Counted from the stretch's first letter, positions 27,210 to 35,546 are shown. The stretch: DNA of 64,000 nt from Rhodococcoides kyotonense (GCF_900188125.1 NZ_FZOW01000023.1:1-64000), one strand, 5' to 3'. Notes: generated by a model from the letters alone, not told the origin. A program made the numbers and translations.

Positions 27210-27549
27210 ACAACTGGTCCGTAACTCACTGTTCGTCAGCCCAAACGATAAGCGTGGCTGGCTCGCCATCAGTCTTGATGTCCAAGTTCACTTGATCGCC
27301 CTCAGCCGATCGTCCGATGACGTGGCTAAGCTCGTCAGACTCCCAGTAGTGCGGCACCGGATCGTGCAGGTCGAACGTCGAAATGCCATCCTCGCCGGTG
27401 ACGGATAGGTCGAGCACCCTTGAGTCTGCGGCTCTCACGAGCTTGGCATGTATTTGTTCGATGTCGTCATTGACCACGTAATACTCTTTGTACTCGCGCT
27501 GGCTCATGACGATGTCCTATCACGGTTTGTGACAAGTGCTCCGTAACTC
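27210..27549. repeat. 18-bp direct repeat flanking the small ORF and integrase end
   Basis: ACAACTGGTCCGTAACTC at 27210-27227 and ACAAGTGCTCCGTAACTC at 27532-27549 differ at two positions. They lie 322 bp apart close to the presumed left attachment site, so they may be integrase arm-type binding sites. Confidence 0.5.
27226..27507 (-). CDS. Small protein downstream of integrase, unknown
   Basis: A 93-residue acidic soluble protein (MSQREYKEYYVVNDDIEQIHAKLV...). Its ATG overlaps the integrase stop by four bases, so it was translationally coupled to it. No known domain recognised. Its place between integrase and attachment site is one where excisionase-type genes occur, but it is acidic and shows no helix-turn-helix, so that role is not claimed. 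Confidence 0.6.
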   Translation of the reverse strand: MSQREYKEYYVVNDDIEQIHAKLVRAADSRVLDLSVTGEDGISTFDLHDPVPHYWESDELSHVIGRSAEGDQVNLDIKTDGEPATLIVWADEQ

Positions 27550-28671
27550 GTCGCAGCAGCGATGAGCGCGAGGGGTTGGTTATGGACGTAGCGAGGCATC
27601 GTGAAAGCAGCTGTTGCGTCCCCAAGCCATGCGGAAACCACCGGGATAGGCACGCCGTTGAGGATTATCAACGTCGCGCAGGTGTGTCGTTCGTCGTGCA
27701 GGTTGATGACTGGCACTCCAGATCGATCACAGGCAGCTTTCCAGCGGTCTGTGAGGTAGTCGGGGTACACCGGGTCGCCCAACCTGTTCACGAACACATG
27801 GCCGCTGTCACGGTATTGGTCACGAGCCTGTGACATTTCCTGTCTCTGGACGGCACGCGCGTGTAAGAGTGATGAGTAGACCGGGTGAGGGATCGGGAGG
27901 TCACGCTTTGACCGCTCCGTCTTCGGTTCTCCGATGATCACCTTGCCGTCGACAATCGTGCGCGTTCGGATGATCCGCATAGTGTGCGCTTGTCGATGTG
28001 CTTTCACAGAAGGCCGGCTAACTGTTGCTTGCGAAGTCCAACCGAGCCGAGCTGATGCTAAAGACCGTCGCGATCATCCTTCGTGACGTCGAGCACACGC
28101 TGTAGCTCTTGAACCGTAAGTGTTGGGCGTTCCTTGCTGTCGACTCGCGGCGTGTCCACATACTGCGCGACGTTGCGATGTCCCTGCTCTACTTCGCTGT
28201 CGAGGAGCTGTCTGATTGAGCTGAGGATGTTGCGTCGAGACTGTCCGTTAGAAGGGCGTCGCTTCTGTTTACCTTCGCGGGGTAAGTATCCAGCTTCCAA
28301 CCGTGCAGTGAGCTCGTCGAGGTGTGTTTTAGTCAAGTCTTGCAGTGAAAGGTCGCCGTAAAGTGTTAGGAGCGGCTTAAGGCGGTTTCGGTGACCAGTG
28401 AGGGTAGAAAATTGCCAACTACTGCGTCCGCTCAGCCAACTAGTCATAGCCTCACTTACGGTCGTCGATCGCTTATGGACGTACGTACCCTGGTCGCGCT
28501 GATAGACCACCGTCCTAGTTCGCGCCGTGCCTCCTCCTCAGTTCGGAAGCGCTTACGGCTTTGTTTCCGCTTTCCAGCGACGACGCCAGTGTCGATAATT
28601 ACCTCGTATCTAATGCCGCCAGTGGGCAGGGTTATTTTGTTGAAATTTGGTGGCAGTTGTTGTCTGGGCAT
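27504..28671 (-). pseudogene. Tyrosine integrase, broken
   Basis: Three pieces in different frames. 28671-28456 is the N-terminal arm-binding domain (GGIRYEVIIDTGVVAGKRKQ). 28510-28058 is the core-binding domain (SWLSGRSSWQFSTLTGHRNRL). 28007-27504 is the catalytic domain with HDERHTCATLII, a degenerate WLGDATAAF and the likely nucleophile in RYVHNQ. A 1-nt frameshift separates the first two near 28490; between the second and third there are TAG and TGA stops and another shift. The element should be unable to integrate or excise by itself. Confidence 0.85.
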
Positions 28672-28826
28672 CCGTACATTATCCCGGAATCGTTAAAATT
28701 CTGCTTTCAGCAGTTCAGGGTTCTCGTAGATGTTGTCGACAATCTCAAATCCCCATCCGCCAAATTTCTTGTAACCGCCGCGCATCTTCAACTTGCAGAG
28801 TCATTATCCCATTCTACAGGCTTAGG

Positions 28827-29138
28827 CTAATAATATGTGTCAAAAATCTCGACGCTTCCGTCGGCCGTCCTTGCCTTCATCGTAAAATCCAGTATGCCAT
28901 CACTATAGATGTCTATGTCGTGCTCGTCTTTTTGGCCGGTGAAACACCGTCCCTTGACCCGGCTCTGATCTAATTCATTTAAAGTTTCACTGTAGCTCAT
29001 AAGAACGTCATCCCCCGGCTTGCCGAAGAGTTGTGGATGGCTCAGGTAGACAGTCTGGTTCATGGGGTTCAATGCAAACACATCAACCGTCTTGTTTAGC
29101 TCTGGAACGTAAGCTTTAAATTTTATCTGATCTGTCAC
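28827..29138 (-). CDS. YopX-like phage protein
   Basis: A 103-residue protein. The C-terminal pattern FTGQKDEHDIDIYSDGILDF resembles the YopX motif TGLKDKNGxEIYEGDIL that is common in phage proteins, and KFKAYVPELNKTVDVF fits the N-terminal strand. Function of the family is unknown. About 155 bp between it and the integrase hold no convincing gene. The assignment is by motif only. Confidence 0.55.
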   Translation of the reverse strand: MTDQIKFKAYVPELNKTVDVFALNPMNQTVYLSHPQLFGKPGDDVLMSYSETLNELDQSRVKGRCFTGQKDEHDIDIYSDGILDFTMKARTADGSVEIFDTYY

Positions 29139-29328
29139 GAATCCTCCTTGCCGAAATGGAGGCCATCGTTCATAGTAGAGGGAGGCCGGAACCGCAACTT
29201 CCGGCTTTAGTGTTTATATGCCCATTATACTCTGATGCTCTTGCTAGATAAACGCCTTTGTAATTAACTGAGTGTATCGCGACAACAATCGTTATTGTGA
29301 CGCACTAGTTGAAAGTCAGGTGAGAAAA

Positions 29329-29634
29329 ATGGGGTTCAAACAAGTCCGTACCTCCGATATCTCTGGGAAAGAACTTCATGACGACGAAGTCATCAACATC
29401 GTCGTTCGAACCCACGGCAAGCTCAGCGAGCCGAAGCAGATCGACGTCGCGGAAGCGGAGATCGCACCGCTCAAGACCACGTCAGGGCTTGCCGAGCTGG
29501 AATACCGTCGACCCTATGGAACTTCCACCACGGTATTCACTACAGAGACCGAACTCGACAACGTGGTTCCCCTGAAAGTCCTTCAGGACGCAGACGGGAT
29601 CCGCGGACGTAGGCGCGGAGTATGGATCGACTGA
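29329..29634 (+). CDS. Small actinophage-type protein, unknown
   Basis: About 101 residues from ATG 29329, chosen because AGGTGAG lies seven bases upstream; the frame is open earlier without a ribosome site. MGFKQVRTSDISGKELHDDEVINIVVRTH suggests a small beta-rich domain. No catalytic motif. A good terminator follows at 29689. Unknown function; typical size for a cargo or regulatory gene in phages. Confidence 0.6.
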   Translation: MGFKQVRTSDISGKELHDDEVINIVVRTHGKLSEPKQIDVAEAEIAPLKTTSGLAELEYRRPYGTSTTVFTTETELDNVVPLKVLQDADGIRGRRRGVWID

Positions 29635-29688
29635 GCCCTCGCCTCGCCCTAACCGGCTGACATCACTGTCCCTACTACACAACTTAAA

Positions 29689-29725
29689 AGCCCCTCGTTT
29701 CAAAGAGACGAGGGGTGCTTCATTT
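29689..29725. terminator. Bidirectional terminator
   Basis: Stem CCCCTCGT (29691-29698) / ACGAGGGG (29708-29715) with a T-rich tail on the plus side (CATTTTC) and an A-rich side on the left (CTTAAAAG), placed between convergent genes. Confidence 0.85.
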
Positions 29726-30793
29726 TCAGCTGTCTGGATCATGTGGGCCGTCGTCATCTCCAGCCAGTCCGGCAAAGAAATCATCTGGCTGTTGACGCAT
29801 CCAAAGACGCCTACGAATTTCTGCATATTCTTGATCAACCATGCCTAAGGCCTCTCTAGCGAAACCTATGTCTGTGTATCTCGTAAAGCTGTTATCTGAG
29901 AGATCGTGTTCATCGGACGGCGGATTGTATCTTTCGGACTCTATCGCACCTTTATAGCCCTGATCCTGCGCCTCGAGGAATTGCTCAACTGAATTATAAC
30001 TAAAAGTTGCGAGTTCCTCCACGAACTCCGAGTACTCAATGTCTGTTGATGCTTCACGATCAGGGTAGAGATGCCGGAGTACTGCCTTCAGTGATGATCG
30101 ATCGATCTTGTCACTGGTGGGGCTGCCGGAACTTTCGACGCTTACTGCCTCCTCGTTTTCCGAGTTCCGCGACTGATTATAGATGTTTTGGAGCTGATTG
30201 TCCGCGACATAAAACAGTGCGCTTAGCGCGTGAAAATCCCGCAAAATTTCATCGGGTATACTTGCTTCACCTTTGTAGGCCAAATAGTGTGACACGTTTG
30301 CCCAGGCATCCATCAGCAACGTGCGGCATTGTATCTCAAACTTCAAACCCTTGATTCCATTATATCGAGCGCCCGAGTCTTTGGCCGATAGCTCGCATAC
30401 GTAGTGGACCGACATGTAGCCAAATTGATCAGTCTCCGCTGTCTGCAACTTATCTTCGTGTTCGAGTACTTCGAAAGTACTCCGTACGATTGAGTCGATA
30501 CGTTCCAGATCCTCTTTGAAGAGACACACCACACGGGCACCAACCAAATCCGGAGTTTGACCGAAGGGATCTTCGTAGGCCTTGCGCTCGATCTTGTCAA
30601 GGAAGCTGGCTTTGTCCTTGACTCGGTGAGTGACGGAGTGTGTTTTGATCTTCTCCACAATAAGTGCTGATTCAAGTGCAAACTGCACTTCTCCACCGAG
30701 GCGGCGCAATGCCTGAACTCCATCGTCAAACTGTGCACCATACTGCTTGCGCCGCGTCGCCTGATCAGCAGCTCCACCATTCGGGTCGGACAT
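29726..30793 (-). CDS. RelA/SpoT-domain small alarmone synthetase
   Basis: A 355-residue protein. Residues 40-180 form a nucleotide pyrophosphokinase domain with the expected elements: SVTHRVKDKASF (Arg57), PDLVGARVVCLF (Asp82, Arg87), FGYMSVHYV (Tyr126, His130) and FEIQCRTLLMDAWANVSHYLAYK (Glu153, Gln155, Arg157, His169). There is no HD hydrolase domain or TGS/ACT region. The C-terminal 175 residues are acidic and unassigned. Prophage-carried synthetases of this kind can be toxSAS toxins or anti-phage proteins; that role is inference. A terminator lies upstream, so it probably has its own promoter. Confidence 0.82.
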   Translation of the reverse strand: MSDPNGGAADQATRRKQYGAQFDDGVQALRRLGGEVQFALESALIVEKIKTHSVTHRVKDKASFLDKIERKAYEDPFGQTPDLVGARVVCLFKEDLERIDSIVRSTFEVLEHEDKLQTAETDQFGYMSVHYVCELSAKDSGARYNGIKGLKFEIQCRTLLMDAWANVSHYLAYKGEASIPDEILRDFHALSALFYVADNQLQNIYNQSRNSENEEAVSVESSGSPTSDKIDRSSLKAVLRHLYPDREASTDIEYSEFVEELATFSYNSVEQFLEAQDQGYKGAIESERYNPPSDEHDLSDNSFTRYTDIGFAREALGMVDQEYAEIRRRLWMRQQPDDFFAGLAGDDDGPHDPDS

Positions 30794-30842
30794 GAGGGCA
30801 TTATGTCAGAGTCAGGCGGCCATATCCGCGTGCATGTAAACA

Positions 30843-30867
30843 CCCCGCACTCCTTCCGGAGCCGGGG
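30843..30867. terminator. Hairpin terminator
   Basis: Two stacked stems (CCCCG/CGGGG and CTCC/GGAG with loop TTCC) followed by CTTTGTG. It lies upstream of the alarmone synthetase and before the IS3 element, and would separate the synthetase from the minus-strand genes at 33.7-34.4 kb. Confidence 0.65.
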
Positions 30868-30987
30868 CTTTGTGTTCTCGAACGATCAGGCGGCAACGAC
30901 GCGTACCAGGTTCACCAAGGGACTGCCCCAGGTTTGGTTGACATCTGATCTGTGAGGATCACTCCTCACGGTGGAAGGATGTTCTCC

Positions 30988-31284
30988 ATGCCAAAAGCGT
31001 TCCCAGAGGAGTTCCGTCGCGACGTCATCGCTGTTGCGCGCAAGGGCGAAGCCCCGTTGCGCCAGATCGCGAAGGACTTCGGAATCTCGGAGGGCTGCCT
31101 GCACCGGTGGCTGAAGATCGCCGACCGCGACGACGGCATCGAACGAGGCTCGACGACATCTACTGGCTCGGACGAGTCCGCCGAGCTGCGAGAGGCCCGC
31201 AAGCGGATCAAGCTCCTCGAGCAAGAAGCAGAGGTCATGCGCCGCGCCGTCGCCTACCTGTCCCGGGATGTCAACCCAAAATGA
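30988..31284 (+). CDS. IS3-family OrfA (transposase helix-turn-helix)
   Basis: 98 residues from ATG 30988 with AAGGA upstream. MPKAFPEEFRRDVIAVARKGEAPLRQIAKDFGISEGCLHRWLK is the standard DNA-binding domain, followed by a leucine-zipper-like tail (ELREARKRIKLLEQEAEVMRRA). The stop overlaps the orfB start (ATGA). Confidence 0.93.
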   Translation: MPKAFPEEFRRDVIAVARKGEAPLRQIAKDFGISEGCLHRWLKIADRDDGIERGSTTSTGSDESAELREARKRIKLLEQEAEVMRRAVAYLSRDVNPK

Positions 31285-31861
31285 TCTACCCGCTGGTCCT
31301 CGACCTTGCTGCCGACGGAGTACCCGTCACAGTGACCTGCCGGGTGCTTAATTTTTTACCCAAGCGTTCTACAAATGGAAGAAACAGCCAGTCACACAAC
31401 GTGATTGGGACGACGCACATCTGATCAACATCGCCCGTGAAATCCATGCCGACGACCCAGCGTTCGGATACCGCTTCATCGCCGACGAACTACCGGACCG
31501 CGGCATCACCGCCAGCGAGAACAGAGTCGCACGACTGTGCTCACAGGAACGGCTTTGGTCCGTGTTCTCCAAGAAGCGCGGACTGAACAAGAAAGCCGGC
31601 CCGCCTGTCCATGACGACCTCGTCGACCGCCAATTCACCGCCGAGGAACGCAACCAGATCTGGCTGACCGACATCACCGAACACCGCACCGACGAGGGCA
31701 AGCTCTACCTCTGCGCGATCAAGGACCTGTACTCGAACAAGATCGTCGGATACTCGATCGACAGCCGTATGAAAGCCTCGCTCGCAGTATCTGCACTGCG
31801 AAACGCCGTCGAGCAACGAGATCCGGACGGCACCATCGTCCACTCCGATCGCGGTAGCCAG

Positions 31862-33357
31862 GGTGGATTCAACTGGTCGTCGCAACACCCTGATCTCGGA
31901 GGTGTGCGACGTGGCTACGGCAGACTGGAGCAAGAAGGCGAGCGATGTTCCAGAGGGGGCTCGTCGCCAGTGGCGTGCTGATCGTGCGCTTCGGCCAGCG
32001 ATGCGATCGCCCGGGCGTCCGGAGCCCTCGCGGGCGGTGCAGCGTCAGTTCTGGCGGTTGATCGCAACCGGCATGAGTACTGCGGAGGCGTCGTTAGCGA
32101 TCGGCGTGTCGGTCCCGGTTGGGTCGCGGTGGTTCCGCCACGCTGGCGGAATGACGCCATTGAGTCTGGATGAGCCCACCGGCCGCTACCTCTCGTTCGC
32201 CGAACGCGAGGAAATCGCATTGCTACGCGCTCAGGACGTCGGTGTGCGTGAGATCGCACGCAGGATCGGCCGCGACCCGGGGACGATCTCACGCGAACTG
32301 CGCCGTAACGCAGCAACCCGAAGCGGGAAGCAGGTCTACCGCGCCCTGGTGGCGCAGTGGAAAGCGCAACAGGCTTCCAAGCGTCCGAAGTCCGCAAAAC
32401 TGTTGGACAACACACAGTTACGTGAATACGTCCAAGAACGGCTAGCTGGCAGCGTACGGCTACCCGACGGCACCGTCGTCGAGGGTCCGCAGACGCCGGC
32501 ATGGAAGGGGTTGAACAAGCCGCATCGACAGGACCGGAAGTGGTCGACTGCGTGGAGCCCGGAGCAGATTTCGCACCGGTTGAAAATCGACTTCCCGGAT
32601 GATGAGTCCATGCGTATCAGCCACGAGGCGATCTACCAGTCATTGTTCATCGAGGGCCGCGGCGCCCTCAAGCGTGATCTGGTGACGTATCTGCGTACAG
32701 GCCGCGCATTGAGGGAGCCACGCGCTCGGTCGCAGAATAAGCCACAGGGGCATGTCACCGCGGATGTCGTTCTCTCCGAACGTCCAGCCGAAGCTGATGA
32801 CCGCGCATTCCCTGGGCATTGGGAGGGTGACCTGATCATCGGGACGGGCCGGTCTGCGATCGGCACGCTAGTCGAGCGCAGCAGTCGATGCACGCTCCTC
32901 GTGCACCTTCCTCGTCTGGAAGGTTGGGGTGATAACCCGCCAGTGAAAAACGGTCTCTCACTGGGCGGTTACGGCGCTGTGGCGATGAACGCCGCCCTGA
33001 AGGAATCGATGGCCGAGCTCCCCGGGCAGCTTCGCAAGACCCTCACGTGGGACCGTGGCAAGGAAATGTCCGGGCATGCCCAGTTCGCGCTCGATACCGG
33101 TACCAAGGTGTACTTCGCCGACCCGCACTCACCCTGGCAGCGACCAACGAACGAGAACACGAACGGGATTCTGCGGCAATACTTCCCGAAAGGTACAGAT
33201 CTGTCCCGTTGGTCCGCCAAGGACCTCGAGGCCGTCGCACTCGCCGTCAACGACCGACCACGCAAGAGCCTCAAATGGCGGACACCAGCCGAAGTCTTTG
33301 CCGAGCAGCTAAGCTCACTCCAACAGCCCGGTGTTGCAACGACCGGTTGAACTTGCC
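31862..33357 (+). mobile_element. IS30-family insertion sequence with 3-bp target duplication
   Basis: 1496 bp, bounded by imperfect inverted repeats of about 28 bp (left GGTGGATTCAACTGGTCG, right inverted GGCAAGTTCAACCGGTCG) and by a CAG duplication at 31859-31861 and 33358-33360. Removing element plus one CAG restores the IS3 transposase frame exactly (GSQFRSRK), which fixes both borders. Confidence 0.95.
31911..33350 (+). CDS. IS30-family transposase
   Basis: About 479 residues from GTG 31911, with GGAGG nine bases upstream. N-terminal helix-turn-helix regions (FWRLIATGMSTAEASLAIGVSVPVGSRW and EIALLRAQDVGVREIARRIGRDPGTISRELRRN) are followed by the DDE core (GHWEGDLIIGTGRSAIGTLVERSSR, LTWDRGKEMSGHAQFALDTGTKVYFADPHSPWQRPTNENTNGILRQYFPKGTD). 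It appears intact and complete, so the element may still be mobile. Confidence 0.95.
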   Translation: MATADWSKKASDVPEGARRQWRADRALRPAMRSPGRPEPSRAVQRQFWRLIATGMSTAEASLAIGVSVPVGSRWFRHAGGMTPLSLDEPTGRYLSFAEREEIALLRAQDVGVREIARRIGRDPGTISRELRRNAATRSGKQVYRALVAQWKAQQASKRPKSAKLLDNTQLREYVQERLAGSVRLPDGTVVEGPQTPAWKGLNKPHRQDRKWSTAWSPEQISHRLKIDFPDDESMRISHEAIYQSLFIEGRGALKRDLVTYLRTGRALREPRARSQNKPQGHVTADVVLSERPAEADDRAFPGHWEGDLIIGTGRSAIGTLVERSSRCTLLVHLPRLEGWGDNPPVKNGLSLGGYGAVAMNAALKESMAELPGQLRKTLTWDRGKEMSGHAQFALDTGTKVYFADPHSPWQRPTNENTNGILRQYFPKGTDLSRWSAKDLEAVALAVNDRPRKSLKWRTPAEVFAEQLSSLQQPGVATTG

Positions 33358-33718
33358 CAGTTCCGTTCACGAAAGTTCGTACATGAGCTGTTGCGCAACG
33401 GTTTACAGGGTTCGATGGGCCGAGTCGGAGCGTGTGGAGACAATGCTGCGATGGAGTCGTTCTTCGCGCTGCTACAGAAGAACGTGCTTGATAGACAACG
33501 TTGGTCCACACGAGAGCAGTTACGGCTGGCGATTGTCACCTGGATCGAACGGACCTACCATCGCAAGCGTCGCCAACGCAGGCTCGGCAAGCTCACCCCA
33601 ATCGAGTTTGAGACAATCAACCAGTCCGCACACGCGGCCTGATTCACTCAACCCCACGAGTCAACTGAACTCGGGGCAGTCCCCTGGCTTGACTGTTCAT
33701 GCATAGGTGTTAGGCATG

Positions 33719-34156
33719 CTAGTCACGCTTGCCGTCTCCAATGAGTATCTGCGGGTTGTGCGCCATGTACTCCCACACAGTCGATCCATCGTTAGTAATG
33801 GCGTACGGCAGGAAGACTTGTGCGGTTGTGACCATCTGCGTTTCGATGATCGCAAGCTGTCCCTCGACCCAATCCTTCGTGATGCGCCAGGCAACGCGGA
33901 GCGCTTGTTCGGGCGTCTGGTACTTCGGTGAGACTCGCTGCTTCTTGAGCGTCTGCTGGACAGGCTCCCAAGCTGTCGGCAGTCGGAACGAGATCTCCTG
34001 GCCATCCGCCATGATGCGGAAGCTCAGCGAAACGATGTTGCCTTCTCTGTCGTAGTTCGCCATGCTCGCGGACGCACCAGCTTTGGCGAGTGCGGCCTGA
34101 ATTTCCATGATGGTTTTGGTTGGGGAGATGCTGGTTGTGTAGTTAAGGAGCGGCAT
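33719..34156 (-). CDS. Phage-type hypothetical protein
   Basis: A 145-residue protein (MPLLNYTTSISPTKTIMEIQAALAKAGASASMANYDREGNIVSLSFRI). The N-terminal half resembles a small phage family seen in many genomes without known function: a short helix, then beta strands, then a helical middle (PEQALRVAWRITKDWVEGQLAIIETQM). Its ATG overlaps the stop of the upstream 81-residue gene, so the two form an operon. Confidence 0.65.
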   Translation of the reverse strand: MPLLNYTTSISPTKTIMEIQAALAKAGASASMANYDREGNIVSLSFRIMADGQEISFRLPTAWEPVQQTLKKQRVSPKYQTPEQALRVAWRITKDWVEGQLAIIETQMVTTAQVFLPYAITNDGSTVWEYMAHNPQILIGDGKRD

Positions 34157-34401
34157 CAGACTGACCTCCCGCCGAACTTCTCGGCGATCAACCGGTTCAG
34201 CTGCTTGACGTCAACAGTCTCTACAAACGTTCGTCGTATCTTCGGCAGCTCGACTCCCTGACTGCGGAGCGATGCAGCCAGGTGATGAACGTGCTGGTCG
34301 CTGCAACTGATCTTCCCGGCAATCCAGCTGATGCTGCGTCGATTCTCAACCGCTTCGTTCCATAGACGTACGAACTGTTCGGCCTTAATGCGTGTTTTCA
34401 T
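34156..34401 (-). CDS. Small putative DNA-binding protein
   Basis: 81 residues, basic at both ends. RIKAEQFVRLWNEAVENRRSISWIAGKISCSDQHVHHLAASLRSQGVELPKI reads like a helix-turn-helix (SISWIAGKISCSDQHVHHLAASL). It is the first gene of a two-gene minus-strand operon; inverted repeats with TTTGAC cores lie in the gap upstream. It could be the regulator that binds them. No firm family. Confidence 0.6.
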   Translation of the reverse strand: MKTRIKAEQFVRLWNEAVENRRSISWIAGKISCSDQHVHHLAASLRSQGVELPKIRRTFVETVDVKQLNRLIAEKFGGRSV

Positions 34402-34860
34402 TTGGGTTGTTCCTTACGGACTGCACCGCGTTAATTTTGTCAAGTGTGTTGTTCATCCCGCAACTGTGGAAAAGTCGTCGTTTGGTGCTGACCATGTGGG
34501 TGCTTGCACCAAAATGGTGTTTGATGTTCTGGTAACAAGCTTTGACGTATCTCGTACCTCGCGTCAATGTCAAATCCTGTTTGACAAACACCTATGCCTG
34601 ATGTTCTAACTTAGATTTCAACGTTTGACCTCTGTTGAGCGGGTTCCAGACCTCACGCTTTTGCGACGCACAATCTACGTCTGACGGAGTGCCCTAACGC
34701 GAACTATTGTTATCGCCCGTATATTGAAGGAACATTGATATGCTTTCAATGTCTACGAACTCCAGAATTCCATCTAGTTGATCCTGGTCTGCATCGTTCG
34801 CTCCAAATTTCCTGCAGATGTAGGCCGCAATCTCATACTGGCCATTTGTTGATAGTAGTG
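34402..34860. other. AT-rich gap without a gene; inverted repeats
   Basis: About 460 bp with no convincing gene on either strand. It holds TGTCAAA-TCCTG-TTTGACA (34568-34586), further single TTTGAC copies near 34538 and 34617, and ACATTGA / TCAATGT at 34732-34752. It separates a minus-strand operon from plus-strand genes, the usual layout of a phage control region. Confidence 0.5.
34568..34586. promoter_or_regulatory. Operator-like inverted repeat TGTCAAA-N5-TTTGACA
   Basis: Perfect 7-bp arms around TCCTG, about 167 bp upstream of the minus-strand operon starting at 34401. The right arm contains a consensus -35 hexamer (TTGACA), so a bound protein could block transcription. Confidence 0.45.
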
Positions 34861-34889
34861 CTGTCATGGTTTTGTTACTCCGTTATAAT
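34861..34889 (+). promoter_or_regulatory. Sigma-70-type promoter giving a leaderless message
   Basis: -35 CTGTCA (34861-34866), 17-bp spacer, -10 TATAAT (34884-34889, perfect). The ATG at 34901 lies 11 bases after the -10, about where transcription should start, and no ribosome site precedes it. Confidence 0.65.
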
Positions 34890-34900
34890 AAATGTTATCT

Positions 34901-35266
34901 ATGCCTCGCCCACGCCCTTACGACCTAGACGAGCGTCTTGCTTACTGGGAGAGCGGTAACTACCGCTCAGCTCCCGACGTGATGGAGGCCGCAGGTATCC
35001 CCGCCGAACATCTCCGCTCAGTGCAGAAGGCGATCAACCGATACTCCGGGCCTCGCCCTAAGCGGCTGCCTCCTATACAGAAAGATCCGCTTCGTCGCCG
35101 CGTAATCGCAACGCTCGCTGCCAGTGGGGTTAATGTGCGTCTGTGTACTGCTTGCCTAAAGGCCAGCTACTGGCCGATGTACTTCCGTGAGACCGAGCCC
35201 GATGACGACAGCCTGATCTCGCTACGGCTCATCTGTCGTCACTGCAAGCGGGGTGGTGACTTCTAA
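34901..35266 (+). CDS. Small helix-turn-helix/zinc-ribbon-like phage protein
   Basis: About 121 residues from ATG 34901. The N-terminus MPRPRPYDLDERLAYWESGNYRSAPDVMEAAGIP suggests a short helical DNA-binding region. The C-terminus has a possible zinc site: CTAC near residue 80 and CRHC near residue 114. Likely a DNA-binding accessory protein. It appears to be translated from a leaderless mRNA. Confidence 0.6.
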   Translation: MPRPRPYDLDERLAYWESGNYRSAPDVMEAAGIPAEHLRSVQKAINRYSGPRPKRLPPIQKDPLRRRVIATLAASGVNVRLCTACLKASYWPMYFRETEPDDDSLISLRLICRHCKRGGDF

Positions 35267-35302
35267 CGTTAGGTCGTCCGCCGTTGCTCGTACACTCAAC
35301 CG

Positions 35303-35524
35303 GTGCTCAAGTACGTCGCCCTGCTCTTCCTCGTGGTCATCGTCTGGAAGACCGTGTCCGAGATTCGGAGCGACTGGCGCAGCTCGTGGGTGCGGAAGCT
35401 GCATCGCAGGGGACTGCTGGTTCCGCTGATCGGTGTGATCTTGGCACTTGGGGTTGTCTACCTAGTTAACAAGTACGGTTGGATGCTCGAAGCGCTATGG
35501 GCGGGGATGACTGGTGGAGCGTAG
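35303..35524 (+). CDS. Small membrane protein, two segments
   Basis: 73 residues with hydrophobic segments at about 4-16 (YVALLFLVVIVW) and 38-56 (LLVPLIGVILALGVVYLV) separated by a basic stretch (RSDWRSSWVRKLHRRG). GTG start 36 bp after the previous gene. A strong terminator overlaps its stop. Small phage membrane proteins may act in superinfection exclusion or lysis; no evidence for either here. Confidence 0.65.
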   Translation: MLKYVALLFLVVIVWKTVSEIRSDWRSSWVRKLHRRGLLVPLIGVILALGVVYLVNKYGWMLEALWAGMTGGA

Positions 35525-35546
35525 CGGCTAAGCCGCTGATTTTTTT
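35523..35546 (+). terminator. Intrinsic terminator
   Basis: AGCGGCT-A-AGCCGCT, a perfect 7-bp stem, followed by GATTTTTTTA. It overlaps the stop codon of the small membrane protein gene. Confidence 0.9.

Larger units (their letters stand above)
31281..33642 (+). pseudogene. IS3-family OrfB (DDE transposase), frameshifted and split
   Basis: Begins at ATG 31281. A one-base loss in the T6 run near 31353 shifts the frame; the true sequence resumes as TQAFYKWKKQPVTQ. The rve integrase core (IWLTDITEHRTDEGKLYLCAIKDLYSNKIVGYSID, HSDRGSQ) is cut at 31861 by the IS30 element and continues at 33361 (FRSRKFVHELLRNGLQGSMGRVGACGDNAAMESFF) to 33642. All DDE regions are recognisable but the gene cannot be expressed intact. 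Confidence 0.9.
30919..33683 (+). mobile_element. IS3-family element, interrupted by an IS30 element
   Basis: Terminal inverted repeats: left GGGACTGCCCCAGGTT..., right (read inverted) GGGACTGCCCCGAGTT..., about 23 positions with a few mismatches. It contains overlapping orfA and orfB. Net length without the inner element is about 1.27 kb, normal for IS3. No clear target duplication. It lies in an intergenic region next to the alarmone synthetase. Confidence 0.85.

Noticed and set aside
31345-31360. Programmed frameshift at the T6 run in IS3 orfB
   Set aside because: The usual IS3 slippage site lies at the orfA/orfB overlap; a run inside orfB that needs a shift for any activity is better explained as a mutation.
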